Assembly: GCF_001701025.1 (NCBI RefSeq)
Contig: NZ_CP016793.1
Location: 1,488,001-1,552,000, forward strand
From: Lentzea guizhouensis
GTDB lineage: Bacteria > Actinomycetota > Actinomycetes > Mycobacteriales > Pseudonocardiaceae
DNA: 64,000 bases
Reading direction: 5' to 3'
Under the pieces are notes generated by a model, which was given only the letters and a program-made list of their open reading frames with translations, ran no database searches and was not told the DNA's origin. The translations under genes were made by a program, and so were the position numbers. Below are positions 1 to 8,238 of the stretch, piece after piece (within the stretch, counting starts at the first letter, position 1; the number at the start of each line of letters is the position of its first letter).

Positions 1-141
1 GAGGACAAGCGAGCCATCGCGTCCTTGTTCGGGTGACTCCGGAGACAACGGGTCACGTCGTATTTGGCGTGTGGCCTGCTGGTGGGCGCCACCGGCATGG
101 TCAAAGTCCTCCCTGTGGCGGCAAAGGATTGAGCGGCTTCG

Positions 142-1332
142 TCACGCGGCGACGCGCCAGTTGCTGTCGATGTCGACGGGTGCGTTGATGACGGCCTTCT
201 CCCAGCGTTCCTGCAGGTGTTGCAGCAGGCGTGCTTCGACGGCGGCGGCGACGTGGGAGTAGGTCTCCTGGACCTTGTCGGGCATGACGTGGCCGAGACG
301 GAGTGCCTGGGCGATTTCGGGGATGCCGTCGTCGATCATCCAGGTCTTGTGGCTGTGGCGGGTGCCGTGGAAGGTCAGGCCGGGTTTGGCTGGGTGTAGC
401 CGGATCCTGGGGTTGTCGACGTGGAGGTTGCCGTCGGCGGCGGGGCGTTGGGCGCGGCGGGCGAAGTTGCTGCGCCGCAGGAGGCCGCCGTCGGGGCCGA
501 TGAAGACGTGCGGGTGCTTGTGGGTGGCGAGTTGGATGCGCAGCAGTCGGACGTTGAACGGGACGAGGCTGATGGTGCGGGCGGAGGCCTCGGTCTTGGG
601 CGGGCCGAGCCACAGTTTGCCGGAGGCGGATTCGTGCAGGGTGCCGGTGTCGGGGTCGATGACGATGAAGCCGGTGTCGTCGTCGAACAGGTGCACGTTG
701 TGCCGTTGCAGGCCGGTCAGTTCGCCCCAGCGGGCTCCTGTCCATCCGGCGGTGACTTCCAAGATGGCGCCGCTGGGTCCGTAGCAGGCGGCGATCTGGT
801 CGGCGACTTCGAGCAGTTCGACGGGTTCGGCCCAGACTTTCTTCTTCGGGCGCTGGCCGTGGCGTCGTCGTCCCCGGCGAGGTGGCCGGATCGGGTTGGC
901 CGCGATAAGTTTCTCGTCAACCGCGTCAGACAGGATCAGCGACAGCAGCTTGGTGATGCCCTGCACCGTGACCGGTGACAGATGTATGCGGAGTTCTTTG
1001 GCCCACGCCTGGATCTTGAGGTTCTTGAAGTCGGCGAAGGCGGTGTCGCCCCAACGGGGTTCGATGTGCTTGCGCACGATGCTGCGGTAGTTCTCCTCGG
1101 TGCGCAGGTCGACGTCGATCGCGGCCCAGAAGTCGGGGAGGAACTCGCCGAGGGTGGTCTGGCCGCCGACGGGGTCGAGCCAGGTTCCTTTGCGCTGATC
1201 GGATTTCATGTCGTCGATGTGGTCCTGCGCGGCTTGCTCAGTGGGGAATCCAGGGATCGAGCCGATGCTGTTGTCGCCGCGGCGGTAGCGGACACGCCAT
1301 GTGTTGTCGCCGCACTGTTCTGCCCAGGCCAT
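142..1332 (-). CDS. int: Tyrosine site-specific integrase of the element
   Basis: Integrates and excises the element by tyrosine recombination. The 396-residue protein has an N-terminal arm-binding/SAM-like part (about residues 1-150) and a C-terminal catalytic domain. The visible catalytic set is Arg201 in GARWGEL, His322 and Arg325 in HGTRH, His348 in LGH and Tyr358 in ETYSH, so it looks active. I chose the ATG at 1332 because CCGGAGGCGG lies upstream at good spacing; a longer frame to 1422 has no such site. It sits at the extreme left, reading outward, as usual for an ICE whose attachment site lies just beyond the integrase stop. No tRNA remnant could be recognised in positions 1-141. Confidence 0.95.
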   Translation of the reverse strand: MAWAEQCGDNTWRVRYRRGDNSIGSIPGFPTEQAAQDHIDDMKSDQRKGTWLDPVGGQTTLGEFLPDFWAAIDVDLRTEENYRSIVRKHIEPRWGDTAFADFKNLKIQAWAKELRIHLSPVTVQGITKLLSLILSDAVDEKLIAANPIRPPRRGRRRHGQRPKKKVWAEPVELLEVADQIAACYGPSGAILEVTAGWTGARWGELTGLQRHNVHLFDDDTGFIVIDPDTGTLHESASGKLWLGPPKTEASARTISLVPFNVRLLRIQLATHKHPHVFIGPDGGLLRRSNFARRAQRPAADGNLHVDNPRIRLHPAKPGLTFHGTRHSHKTWMIDDGIPEIAQALRLGHVMPDKVQETYSHVAAAVEARLLQHLQERWEKAVINAPVDIDSNWRVAA

Positions 1333-1469
1333 GTTGACCGCCTCCGGTGTGGTGTGGGGGTCGCGGATGTGACAAACACATGGACGCTCGATACCGCGAA
1401 AAGCGGAAGCATTGACATACAAGAACTTTGGACAGTCCTAAGAGGTCCGTGACCGTCGACGCGTCCAGG

Positions 1470-1784
1470 TCATCGCTGATGTCGAGGCGCTCGCGCACGG
1501 GTGCGAGTAGCGCATTGTGCGGACGCGACGATCGCGTCCAGATCGGCGTGGGAGAATCTCAAGTGCTTGCCGAGACGGGTGGACGGGATCCGGCGCTGTC
1601 CAGCTTGCCTGCGCAGCCAGGACTCCTTGACCGTAAGGATCACGGCGGCCTGGCCGGGGGTGTACAGCAGCTGTGCCCCCGGCTCGGGGAGTTCCTGCGC
1701 AGCGGTCGGTACCTGCGTGACACCCACCTCGTGTATTCCTACTTCGTCTGAACAGCGAGGTCGCTCGGTGCCGGACGGAATCAT
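1470..1784 (-). CDS. Excisionase-like helix-turn-helix protein
   Basis: Small (104 aa) DNA-binding protein of the excisionase/MerR-like HTH_17 type. The C-terminal half reads LYTPGQAAVIL, then a recognition segment, then RIPSTRLGKHLRFSHADLD, the usual pattern of these proteins. It lies 137 bp upstream of the integrase on the same strand, the standard position for a directionality factor that favours excision. The ATG at 1784 overlaps the stop of the upstream membrane-protein gene (ATGA), so translation is probably coupled. The 40 N-terminal residues are polar and not recognised. Confidence 0.8.
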   Translation of the reverse strand: MIPSGTERPRCSDEVGIHEVGVTQVPTAAQELPEPGAQLLYTPGQAAVILTVKESWLRRQAGQRRIPSTRLGKHLRFSHADLDAIVASAQCATRTRARAPRHQR

Positions 1785-2155
1785 GGCGTGCTCCGTCCGT
1801 CGCTGGATCGCGGGATGTCGTCGGGTGTCGGTGGCTGTGCGTGCCACCGGCGGGCGCGGCGTGGGTTGACGGAAGTGGTGGTGACGCCGTCGGCGTTGAC
1901 GGTGACGAGATGGGCGTATTCGGACGCCCAGCGGCGCCGGATCCAGCGGATGACCGTACGGGTTAGCGTGCAAACGCCGTGGAACACGAGCAGACCGAGG
2001 TAGGCGCCGACTGTGACGATGATCGCGCAGGCGAGCCATGTCGCGGCAAGCAGACCAGCGGCCATCGCGAAGACTGGCAGGAAGTCATGGACGAATGCGG
2101 TCGCGAGCGCACCGGAACCGGTCGGCTCGGACGTGACGGATAGCGGCGACATCAT
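1781..2155 (-). CDS. Small two-TM membrane protein, unknown function
   Basis: 124-residue protein with two hydrophobic segments (about residues 22-65, FLPVFAMAAGLLAATWLACA and then VGAYLGLLVFHGVCTL) followed by an arginine-rich cytoplasmic-looking tail. Two ATG codons in tandem at 2155/2152 follow GGAGGG. Its end overlaps the excisionase gene by four bases. The family is not recognised. Its place next to int/xis suggests a conserved element-backbone gene rather than cargo. Confidence 0.6.
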   Translation of the reverse strand: MMSPLSVTSEPTGSGALATAFVHDFLPVFAMAAGLLAATWLACAIIVTVGAYLGLLVFHGVCTLTRTVIRWIRRRWASEYAHLVTVNADGVTTTSVNPRRARRWHAQPPTPDDIPRSSDGRSTP

Positions 2156-2347
2156 CTAGCCCTCCGGGGTGCTGAGAATGTGGGCAACGGTCCGGTGGTG
2201 TGGTGCTCGTGTGACCGGGACAGGGCAAGCCCGAGCCCTGAGCACCGGGCGCTGTGCTCGGCGCCGGGTGTCGTCGGGTTGGTGTTCGGCGGGCTCGGCG
2301 GAGCGCAGGAGCAGGCGGGCCGGATTGGGGAAGAGACTGCTGGCCGC

Positions 2348-3809
2348 TCATGCCGCGGTCGCCTTCCGCCCGTCCTGCGAATACCGGTCGGCGAGGAGTG
2401 CGGCCAGGTCGGTCAGCATCAGCGATACGGCGTAGGCGGCTTGGGCCGGAACAACTCCGTTGCCGAGGGCGCGGAGTTTGGCGGTACGTGGCAAAGGAAG
2501 ATCGCTGATCCAGCCCTGTGGCAGCCCCATGAGATGTTCTACGAAGGCCGACGCCAACACGGGGCGCCCGTGGTGTCCTGGCTGGGTCGGGTAGGGCGCG
2601 GGCCTGCCGAGTAGCCGTTCCCACCGATGTACGGCCGGGGCGCACTCCCCCCAGTCCACGACCGTGTGCACGGCAGGCGGCGGCACGGCGGGCTCGGCGG
2701 AGTCCTCTTTGGACGCTAGACCGTGTCGTCCGGCGTGCTGCGGGACAGCAGTCGGATGATCGCTGACGGCAGCATCAGATCGCCCTTGGACCCGCGTTGC
2801 GCGGGACAGCCTTTGGTCCCGTCGGTCGCTCGCGGCGTCGGCAGGAACACCACTGCAGCCATGCTCGTGTTGGAGGTCTGCGGGGTCTGCCGCAGACGGC
2901 AATGGTCGGACAACGACGGGCCGCCCGCCTGAGATCGATGGGTGCAGTTCTTCGCATCCGAGGCTGTCGGTGTGGGCAGCAACCGGACCGAGTCGGTGAG
3001 TGTCACGCACCCTGCTGGGTGTCGGGCGTCCGGGCGTGAGCACGTTCTGGATCGCCGCCGACCGGGAGTCCGCCGCCGTCGGTGTGGGCAGTAGCCGGAG
3101 CCGGTCCAGCAACGACGGTCCGCCCTGCCTGCTGGCCGCAGAGATACCGTTGGAGGAGCCGTCGTGCGCGGTCGGCGTCGGTAGCATCTCCGCGTCGCCC
3201 AGATCGGGCATGGGCGCGGGGCCAGGCACACAAGAACACCCGCTCGCGCCGGTGCGCGCAGCCGACGTCGGCGGCGCGAACGCTACGCCAGAGAGCGTCA
3301 TACCCTGCTTCGGCCAAGTCGCCGAGTACACGGTGGAGTCCTCCGTTGCGCCACCGAAGCGCGGAGACGTTCTCCAGCACGCACAACGCTGGTCGTAGTA
3401 TCCGAATGCTCTCCACGACGTTGGTCCACAGTCCACTGCGCGCGCCTTTCTCGATGCCCGCGCGCCGTCCGGCGGCGGAGATGTCCTGACAGGGCCAGCC
3501 CGCCGTGAGCACGTCGACCGGTTCCACGGCCGTCCAGTCGACCGTGCGAAGATCGCCGAGGTTCGGCACGCCCGGCATCCGCGCGTCGAGGATCTGGCGG
3601 ATGTGCGGGTCGGGGTCGGCACACCAGGCGATGCGGCCTCCGCCGAGTGCGGCGAGCACGCCGAGGTCCAATCCTCCATAGCCGGCGCAGAGGGACCCCA
3701 CGACCGGACCTGGGCTCTCGGGAACGCACAGCCGTCGCGATGCGGGTGCTCCCACGGTGCCCGGTTTGGGCTGTGGTCCGCGCCGGGTGTGGCGTGGTGG
3801 GGCGTTCAT
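2348..3809 (-). pseudogene. C5-cytosine DNA methyltransferase, broken by frameshifts
   Basis: A Dcm-type methyltransferase can be followed through three reading frames. From 3809 to about 3200 one frame gives the SAM-binding start (GSLCAGYGGLDLG), the catalytic GWPCQDIS, LENVSALRWR and CAHRRERVF. The next frame to about 3030 carries MLPTPTAHDGSS and LLPTPTAADSRS. A third frame (about 2990-2716) carries LLPTPTASDAKN and FLPTPRATDGTK. The first shifted frame then resumes to the C-terminal motif IX/X part (MGLPQGWIS, LRALGNGVVP). All conserved blocks are present, so at least three indels separate it from an intact gene. The repeated LPTPTA.D units are usual in the variable region of actinobacterial and actinophage members. 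It overlaps the upstream methyltransferase by ATGA. Confidence 0.8.
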
Positions 3810-4942
3810 GCCGCCACGCCCTCGGGTTCGTCGCGAACCCCACTGTCCACCCTCGACAATGACCGCGCTGGAGCACCAAGTGCGTGCTGAGAACGCTTGA
3901 GTTCGCGCGAATTCCGGGACAAGAGGGCGGTGCGGAAGACGAGCACGTCCTCATGGGCGATCAGATGCAGCGGCAGCCCCGCCTCGCGCTGCTTGCGGAT
4001 GAAGTCGCGCTGGAAGAAGCTGCCGCGGGCCACGAGGTCGGTCTCGGCGGCGCGGGCGAGTAGCGCGACGTTGCGTTCGACCGGGATCAGGCCGGCCGCG
4101 CGCCCGCAGGCGAGAATCTGCGAGGGCAGATCGATCAGCTCGGCGTGCTCCCGCCACGGCCGGATGGTGATGGCGATGTGCCCGCCCGGCTTCAGGAACG
4201 TGCGCAGCGCCGCGAGGATCCGGGTGAACCCGGCCAGCAGCCGGTGGTGGCCGATGTTGGCGAGGTTCCCGCGGTCAAGGGTGTTTCCGTAGAGGTGGTG
4301 GTACTTCTGCACCCCCGCGCCGGGCGACACCGACACCTGCCCGTGGGTCGAGGGACCGTAGGGCGGCGAGGTCACCACCAGCGCCACCTGGCCGACGTAC
4401 TCCGGCGGCAGCAGCGTGATGAGCTGGCGGGCGTCGCCGTGGAACACCCGCGCGTCGATCCCCTTCTCACCGCCGACACCCTGCTCCCGCGCGACGTCGA
4501 GATTCGCGTTCGCAACCTCGACCCAGTGGGGTTCGTACTCCACGCCGACGGCGCGGCGGCCGAGACGGACGGCTTCGACGAGGGTGGTGCCGATGCCGCA
4601 CATCGGGTCCAGCACCAGCTCGCCCGGCTTCGTGTAGTGAGTGACGGCGTGCCGGACGACCTCGGGCAGCATCTTGGCCGGGTGCGCGGTCGACTCGGGC
4701 GTGTACTTGTTCTTGCGCTGCGCGGCCGGCGAGGACTGCGCGGTCGTCCACACCGACACCGCGGATGGCTCCGCGCCGCCCTCCTGCTCGCCGCTGTCCA
4801 CAGAGTTGTCCACAGCGGCGGGCGAGGTGTCGAGCGCGGCGATGAGCGCGCGCAGGATGCGCTGGGTCGGCTCGTCGCCGACCGCTGCGGCGGTCGGCTC
4901 GAAGGACTCGGCGGCGTGCTGTCGAGGGGCGTCGTGCGTCAC
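3806..4942 (-). CDS. N4/N6-type DNA methyltransferase
   Basis: Amino-methyltransferase acting on DNA, probably self-protection or epigenetic marking of the element. The SAM-binding loop is DPMCGIGTTLVEA and the catalytic motif is TSPPYG. A C-terminal half with FLKPGGHIAI and SDLV/DVLVF strands completes the fold. The order (FxGxG before SPPY) suggests a beta or gamma class arrangement. I chose GTG at 4942 because AGGAAGG precedes it by seven bases. An ATG at 5017 overlaps the upstream stop but has a weak ribosome site and would add 25 low-complexity residues. No restriction endonuclease is visible beside it, so it looks like an orphan methylase. Confidence 0.85.
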   Translation of the reverse strand: MTHDAPRQHAAESFEPTAAAVGDEPTQRILRALIAALDTSPAAVDNSVDSGEQEGGAEPSAVSVWTTAQSSPAAQRKNKYTPESTAHPAKMLPEVVRHAVTHYTKPGELVLDPMCGIGTTLVEAVRLGRRAVGVEYEPHWVEVANANLDVAREQGVGGEKGIDARVFHGDARQLITLLPPEYVGQVALVVTSPPYGPSTHGQVSVSPGAGVQKYHHLYGNTLDRGNLANIGHHRLLAGFTRILAALRTFLKPGGHIAITIRPWREHAELIDLPSQILACGRAAGLIPVERNVALLARAAETDLVARGSFFQRDFIRKQREAGLPLHLIAHEDVLVFRTALLSRNSRELKRSQHALGAPARSLSRVDSGVRDEPEGVAA

Positions 4943-5013
4943 GGGTGTGCCTTCCTGGCGGTGCGGTCCGAGGTGGGCGAAGTCGTCGTTCGGCCTGGGG
5001 CGAGGTGCGGCTG

Positions 5014-6138
5014 TCATCGGATGTCTTCGGGCCGCGAGACCGCGTCCGTGGACGCACCCGGCACCGCCGTAGGCGTCGGCTGGTGGTCGTGCGGCTGAGC
5101 GAAGACGAGGACGTCGGAGTGGATGCGCCGATGCGGCGCGGGCAGTCCGCGCACGACGGCACGGTGGCGGGCTCGCGCGTCGGCGTCGGCGGTGTCGCGG
5201 CCACCGAAGGCGCCGTCGAGGTGGTCGTCGGACTGCGTGTCGGCGAGGTGGAACCGGCCGTCGCGGACGGGTGCGTGCAGGGCGACGATGTGCTGGAGGT
5301 AGAGCAGGTCGGCGTTCTGCCCGGCGGTCACCACCGCGCCCGTCGGGTCGGTCAGCTCACCCGAGGTCCAGTCACAGTGCGTGAGCACGACGAGGGTGCC
5401 GCCAACCCGGAGCCGCCGTGCCGCGTAGAGCGCAACGAGGTCCGCGCTCTGGTTGCCGGACAGGTGTGGCGGCAGGCTCGCCACGATCAAGTCGGCGGCG
5501 TCGCTGGGGTTCGTTGCGATGCCCGGAACGGGCACCGCGACGGTGGCCTCCGGCGCGGTGGGGATGGTCCGGGGAGCCAGGTCCACGCCGCCGACGAGGT
5601 CGGCCCAGAACGGTCGGGACGCCGGGCCGGTCGAGGTCGGGTCGACCGGGATGCGTTCGACGCGTGCGGCGCGGCCGAGGCGTTCGACGACGGCGATGGT
5701 GTCGGCCAGTTCGGGGTCAGGCTCGGCGCTGGGCGCGTGGTCGATGACGCCGTCGGCCCCGACCACGCCGAGCGTCGGACGGGTGCGCTCGTGGGTCGGC
5801 CAGTCCAGCAGCACGACTCGTTCGGTGGGCTTGCTGAACGAGGTGACGATCCGCTCGACGAGGGCCGCGGGCCAGGTGGCGGCGAGATCGATCGGGGTTG
5901 CGCCGCCCGTCCAGACGGTTGCCGGAGTCGGGGTCGAGGCCGAGCCGCGTGACCGCGATCGGCCGGTGCCGGTTGCGGACTTCGCGGGCTTACCGGGGCT
6001 GACGCGCGTGGTGGTCGGGGCGGTCGGCCACGGTCGGCGGTCGCCGCCCCGGCTACCGCCGGGGCGGGACGGAGCCGGGTGGGTGGAGTCGACGCACCGT
6101 CGGGGCGAGCGGCGGGCGGAGTTGTCGGGCTGGGTCAC
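5014..6138 (-). CDS. Degenerate methyltransferase-like protein
   Basis: About 374 residues. The C-terminal half follows the same pattern as the neighbouring methyltransferase: a strand ending ADLIVASLPPH where TSPPY would be, then LRVGGTLVVLTH, a helix and HSDVLVFAQP. The catalytic Pro-Pro is kept but the final aromatic is replaced by His, and no clear SAM loop is seen, so it is probably catalytically dead or divergent. It may act as a partner of the gene downstream (inference). The N-terminus is basic and disordered. I prefer the GTG at 6138 (GAAGGG upstream, the same EGTPVT context as its neighbour); a GTG at 6192 is possible. First gene of the minus operon leaving the 6.4 kb control region. 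Confidence 0.55.
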   Translation of the reverse strand: MTQPDNSARRSPRRCVDSTHPAPSRPGGSRGGDRRPWPTAPTTTRVSPGKPAKSATGTGRSRSRGSASTPTPATVWTGGATPIDLAATWPAALVERIVTSFSKPTERVVLLDWPTHERTRPTLGVVGADGVIDHAPSAEPDPELADTIAVVERLGRAARVERIPVDPTSTGPASRPFWADLVGGVDLAPRTIPTAPEATVAVPVPGIATNPSDAADLIVASLPPHLSGNQSADLVALYAARRLRVGGTLVVLTHCDWTSGELTDPTGAVVTAGQNADLLYLQHIVALHAPVRDGRFHLADTQSDDHLDGAFGGRDTADADARARHRAVVRGLPAPHRRIHSDVLVFAQPHDHQPTPTAVPGASTDAVSRPEDIR

Positions 6139-6658
6139 GGGTGTCCCTTCGCCAAGCTGGATGCGCCTGTCGGTGTGAGGCGCTGATGACACCCCTGAAC
6201 TCCGAAATACGACCCCTGTGGGGACACGCCCCCGTCAACTTTTTCAAGCTCGATCCACAGCCACGAGAATTCCCGGGAAATGGTTCACGCACGCGTGCGC
6301 GCGCAAGGAGAGGTGCGCGTCAGCAAGAAGAGGATGAACGCTTTTCCGGATCGCGCCGAAGATCGCGATGATGTCCACGGGGGGCAGCGGGTGATGTCGC
6401 GCTCACAGCGCTGACCAAACTAGTACCGAACTAGTACCGCGAACACATAAAGACTGTTCAAAGAGCATTACTGACCACGTCCTTTCGATCTTGAAATCAC
6501 GTGTTAAAAGTGGATCTTGCGGCATCCGTTGCGCGGGTTTGATGATCGCCGGTACCTCTGCGGTAGTAGTTCAGTACCAGTTTGGTGACCGGTTGGTACT
6601 ACCTGCTGTGGCGTCCTGGACGAGTCGTTGATTCCGACTTGCTTTCGGGAGCCATTCC
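6139..6658. promoter_or_regulatory. Divergent control region between methylase and conjugation operons
   Basis: This 520-bp gap has no convincing gene and is clearly less GC-rich than its surroundings around 6430-6520. It separates the leftward methylase/excision operon from the rightward conjugation operon. Tandem copies and inverted half-sites of TAGTACC occur at 6418-6439 and 6573-6601, which suggests a shared repressor. The last segment before the ATG at 6659 carries the start region of the conjugation operon. Confidence 0.6.
6418..6439. repeat. Tandem 11-bp operator-like repeat AACTAGTACCG
   Basis: Two perfect head-to-tail copies of AACTAGTACCG, 6418-6428 and 6429-6439. The 11-bp step places both on one DNA face. 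The same core occurs inverted at 6591-6601 (GGTTGGTACTA) and in variant form at 6573-6586 (AGTACCAGTTTGGT, matching the reverse complement of the sequence at 6414-6427). One more TAGTACC lies near 24052. This is what a cooperative repressor site looks like; the protein that binds is not known. Confidence 0.6.
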
Positions 6659-7717
6659 ATGAGTTCACGTGAGGGATTCCCGCGCTCGGGTTTCGAGCGC
6701 GATTCCATGCCTCTGGACGCCGCGCGGTCGGCGTTCGAGTGGCTGGTCACCGGGCCGCACCCGGTGTCGGTGGACGGCCGGTTGTTCCCCGGTCTCCCGG
6801 CGCGGCGAGTGCCGTTGAACGAGCTGCGCGACCGGCTGCTGCGCCGCCGCTGCCCGCAGACGCTGCGGGACGCGGCGTGGGCGCACCTGGTCCTGCTCGC
6901 CCGCACCGAAGGCGGCACGTGGACCGTCGGCGCGGTCGGGGTCGCGCTGCCCGCACTGACCTCCATCGCCGCCACCTTGTCGGCGAAGTTCGCCGGTGAT
7001 CCGAGCGACATCCACGCCGCAGTGCTGGCCGGGTTCGTCGCCGAGCTGGGCGAGATCGACCTGCGTCGTCCGCGCGTCATGTTGCGGCTGCGCTGGGCCG
7101 CCTACCGTGCCGGCCACACGGCAGTGCGCGAGGCTCTGGACGCGCCGGTGCCGTCGGGACACGGGTTCCGCTCGACGATGCCGTCGCCTCCGTGGGGCCA
7201 TCCCGACTTCGTCCTGGCCCGCGCCGTCGCCGAAGGCGCCATCACCTCCGCCGAGGCCGAGCTGATCGGCTCAACTCGGCTCGAAGGTGTGCCGCTGGCC
7301 GACGCCGCGGCCGAGCGCGACCTCTCCTATCAAGCGGCGAAGAAGGCGCGCCTGCGCGCCGAGCACCGCCTGGTCGCCTACCTGCGCGACGACACCAGCG
7401 ACACCTCACACGCCGGTCCTCGCGAGGGCGATGTAGCGACCCAGGTGGCCGACGCGGTGACCATCACCACCGCCGCCGAACACTCTGCCGACTCCGCCGC
7501 AGAGTCACGCACTGTCACTGCGTTGGCGACGCGCGCGGCGAAGAAAGTCGGCGAGCGCGTGTCCCCGCAGGGCCTGTTTTCCGGAGTTCAGGGGTGCGGG
7601 AGGAGACCAGCCACCCCCGCGCACACCACCTCTTCGCCCGCGCCGCATCCCGAGTCCACACAGCACTCGGCGCAGCGGCTGTCGGGCACGACTCCGGGAG
7701 TGTCGCGATGCGCCTGA
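6659..7717 (+). CDS. Sigma-factor-like DNA-binding protein, first gene of conjugation operon
   Basis: 352-residue protein. Residues about 200-245 (AEAELIGSTRLEG, LADAAAERDLSYQAAKKARLRAEHRL) look like a region-4-type helix-turn-helix. The middle contains helical segments but no clear region 2. The last 100 residues are Ser/Thr/Ala-rich and unstructured. Proteins of this kind often open actinobacterial conjugation clusters and may control them (inference). A start is fixed by the ATG after the operator region. Its end overlaps the next start by about ten bases. Confidence 0.55.
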   Translation: MSSREGFPRSGFERDSMPLDAARSAFEWLVTGPHPVSVDGRLFPGLPARRVPLNELRDRLLRRRCPQTLRDAAWAHLVLLARTEGGTWTVGAVGVALPALTSIAATLSAKFAGDPSDIHAAVLAGFVAELGEIDLRRPRVMLRLRWAAYRAGHTAVREALDAPVPSGHGFRSTMPSPPWGHPDFVLARAVAEGAITSAEAELIGSTRLEGVPLADAAAERDLSYQAAKKARLRAEHRLVAYLRDDTSDTSHAGPREGDVATQVADAVTITTAAEHSADSAAESRTVTALATRAAKKVGERVSPQGLFSGVQGCGRRPATPAHTTSSPAPHPESTQHSAQRLSGTTPGVSRCA

Positions 7718-8235
7718 CTCGTACCCCTGTTCGCCCTCACCACCCCCGCCGGCCCGGTGACCACCGCCCTCACCGCGGGACCGTCCTGACTCGCCGCGAG
7801 ACGACCTCGCGTGCCCGCGCACCAATGTGCGCCGGCCCGCTGCTGCCGGTCAGCGACAGCTCTACACCTCCGACCTCCACGGGGCGAAGTGGTCGCCGTT
7901 GGAGCGTCGGACGCCGCGTGCTGCTGGTGGCCGACCTGGCGCTGCTGGCACTTCTGGCCTCTGGCGCGACAGCCCACGCCGACACCGTGGTGCTCGCGAT
8001 CGCGGGCAGCGTCGACGAGGTCCTGACCAACATCCGCAACTGGCTGATGGGCATCCTCGCCGGGCTGGCCACGGTGTTCCTCACCATCGGCGGCGTCCGC
8101 CGCGTGTTCGGCGGCGGTGACCCCGGCGAGCAGGAAAAGGCCAAGGAGTGCTTCAAGGCGGCCGGGATCGGCTACGCCCTGGCCGCACTCGCACCACTGG
8201 TCGTCACCGTGCTCAAGGGCATCGTGGGGGCCTGA
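7708..8235 (+). CDS. VirB2/TrbC-like conjugative pilin or membrane subunit
   Basis: 175-residue precursor. A long basic N-terminus leads to a signal-like segment (LLVADLALLALLASGATAHA), after which the mature part has two transmembrane helices (GILAGLATVFLTIGGVRRVFGGG and AAGIGYALAALAPLVVTVLKGIVG) joined by a short charged loop. That size and topology match TrbC/VirB2 subunits. It lies directly before the VirB6-like gene, as in type IV secretion loci. I chose the ATG at 7708, with GGGAG seven bases upstream and overlapping the previous gene. An ATG at 7825 would give a shorter leader. Confidence 0.7.
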   Translation: MRLTRTPVRPHHPRRPGDHRPHRGTVLTRRETTSRARAPMCAGPLLPVSDSSTPPTSTGRSGRRWSVGRRVLLVADLALLALLASGATAHADTVVLAIAGSVDEVLTNIRNWLMGILAGLATVFLTIGGVRRVFGGGDPGEQEKAKECFKAAGIGYALAALAPLVVTVLKGIVGA

Positions 8236-8238
8236 CCG

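Noticed and set aside
1..141. tRNA remnant or attL next to the integrase
   Set aside because: The sequence lacks a recognisable T-loop or acceptor stem, and the right border is not available for comparison, so no attachment site is called.
3806..6138. Complete restriction-modification system
   Set aside because: Methyltransferases are visible but no endonuclease gene lies in or beside the operon.
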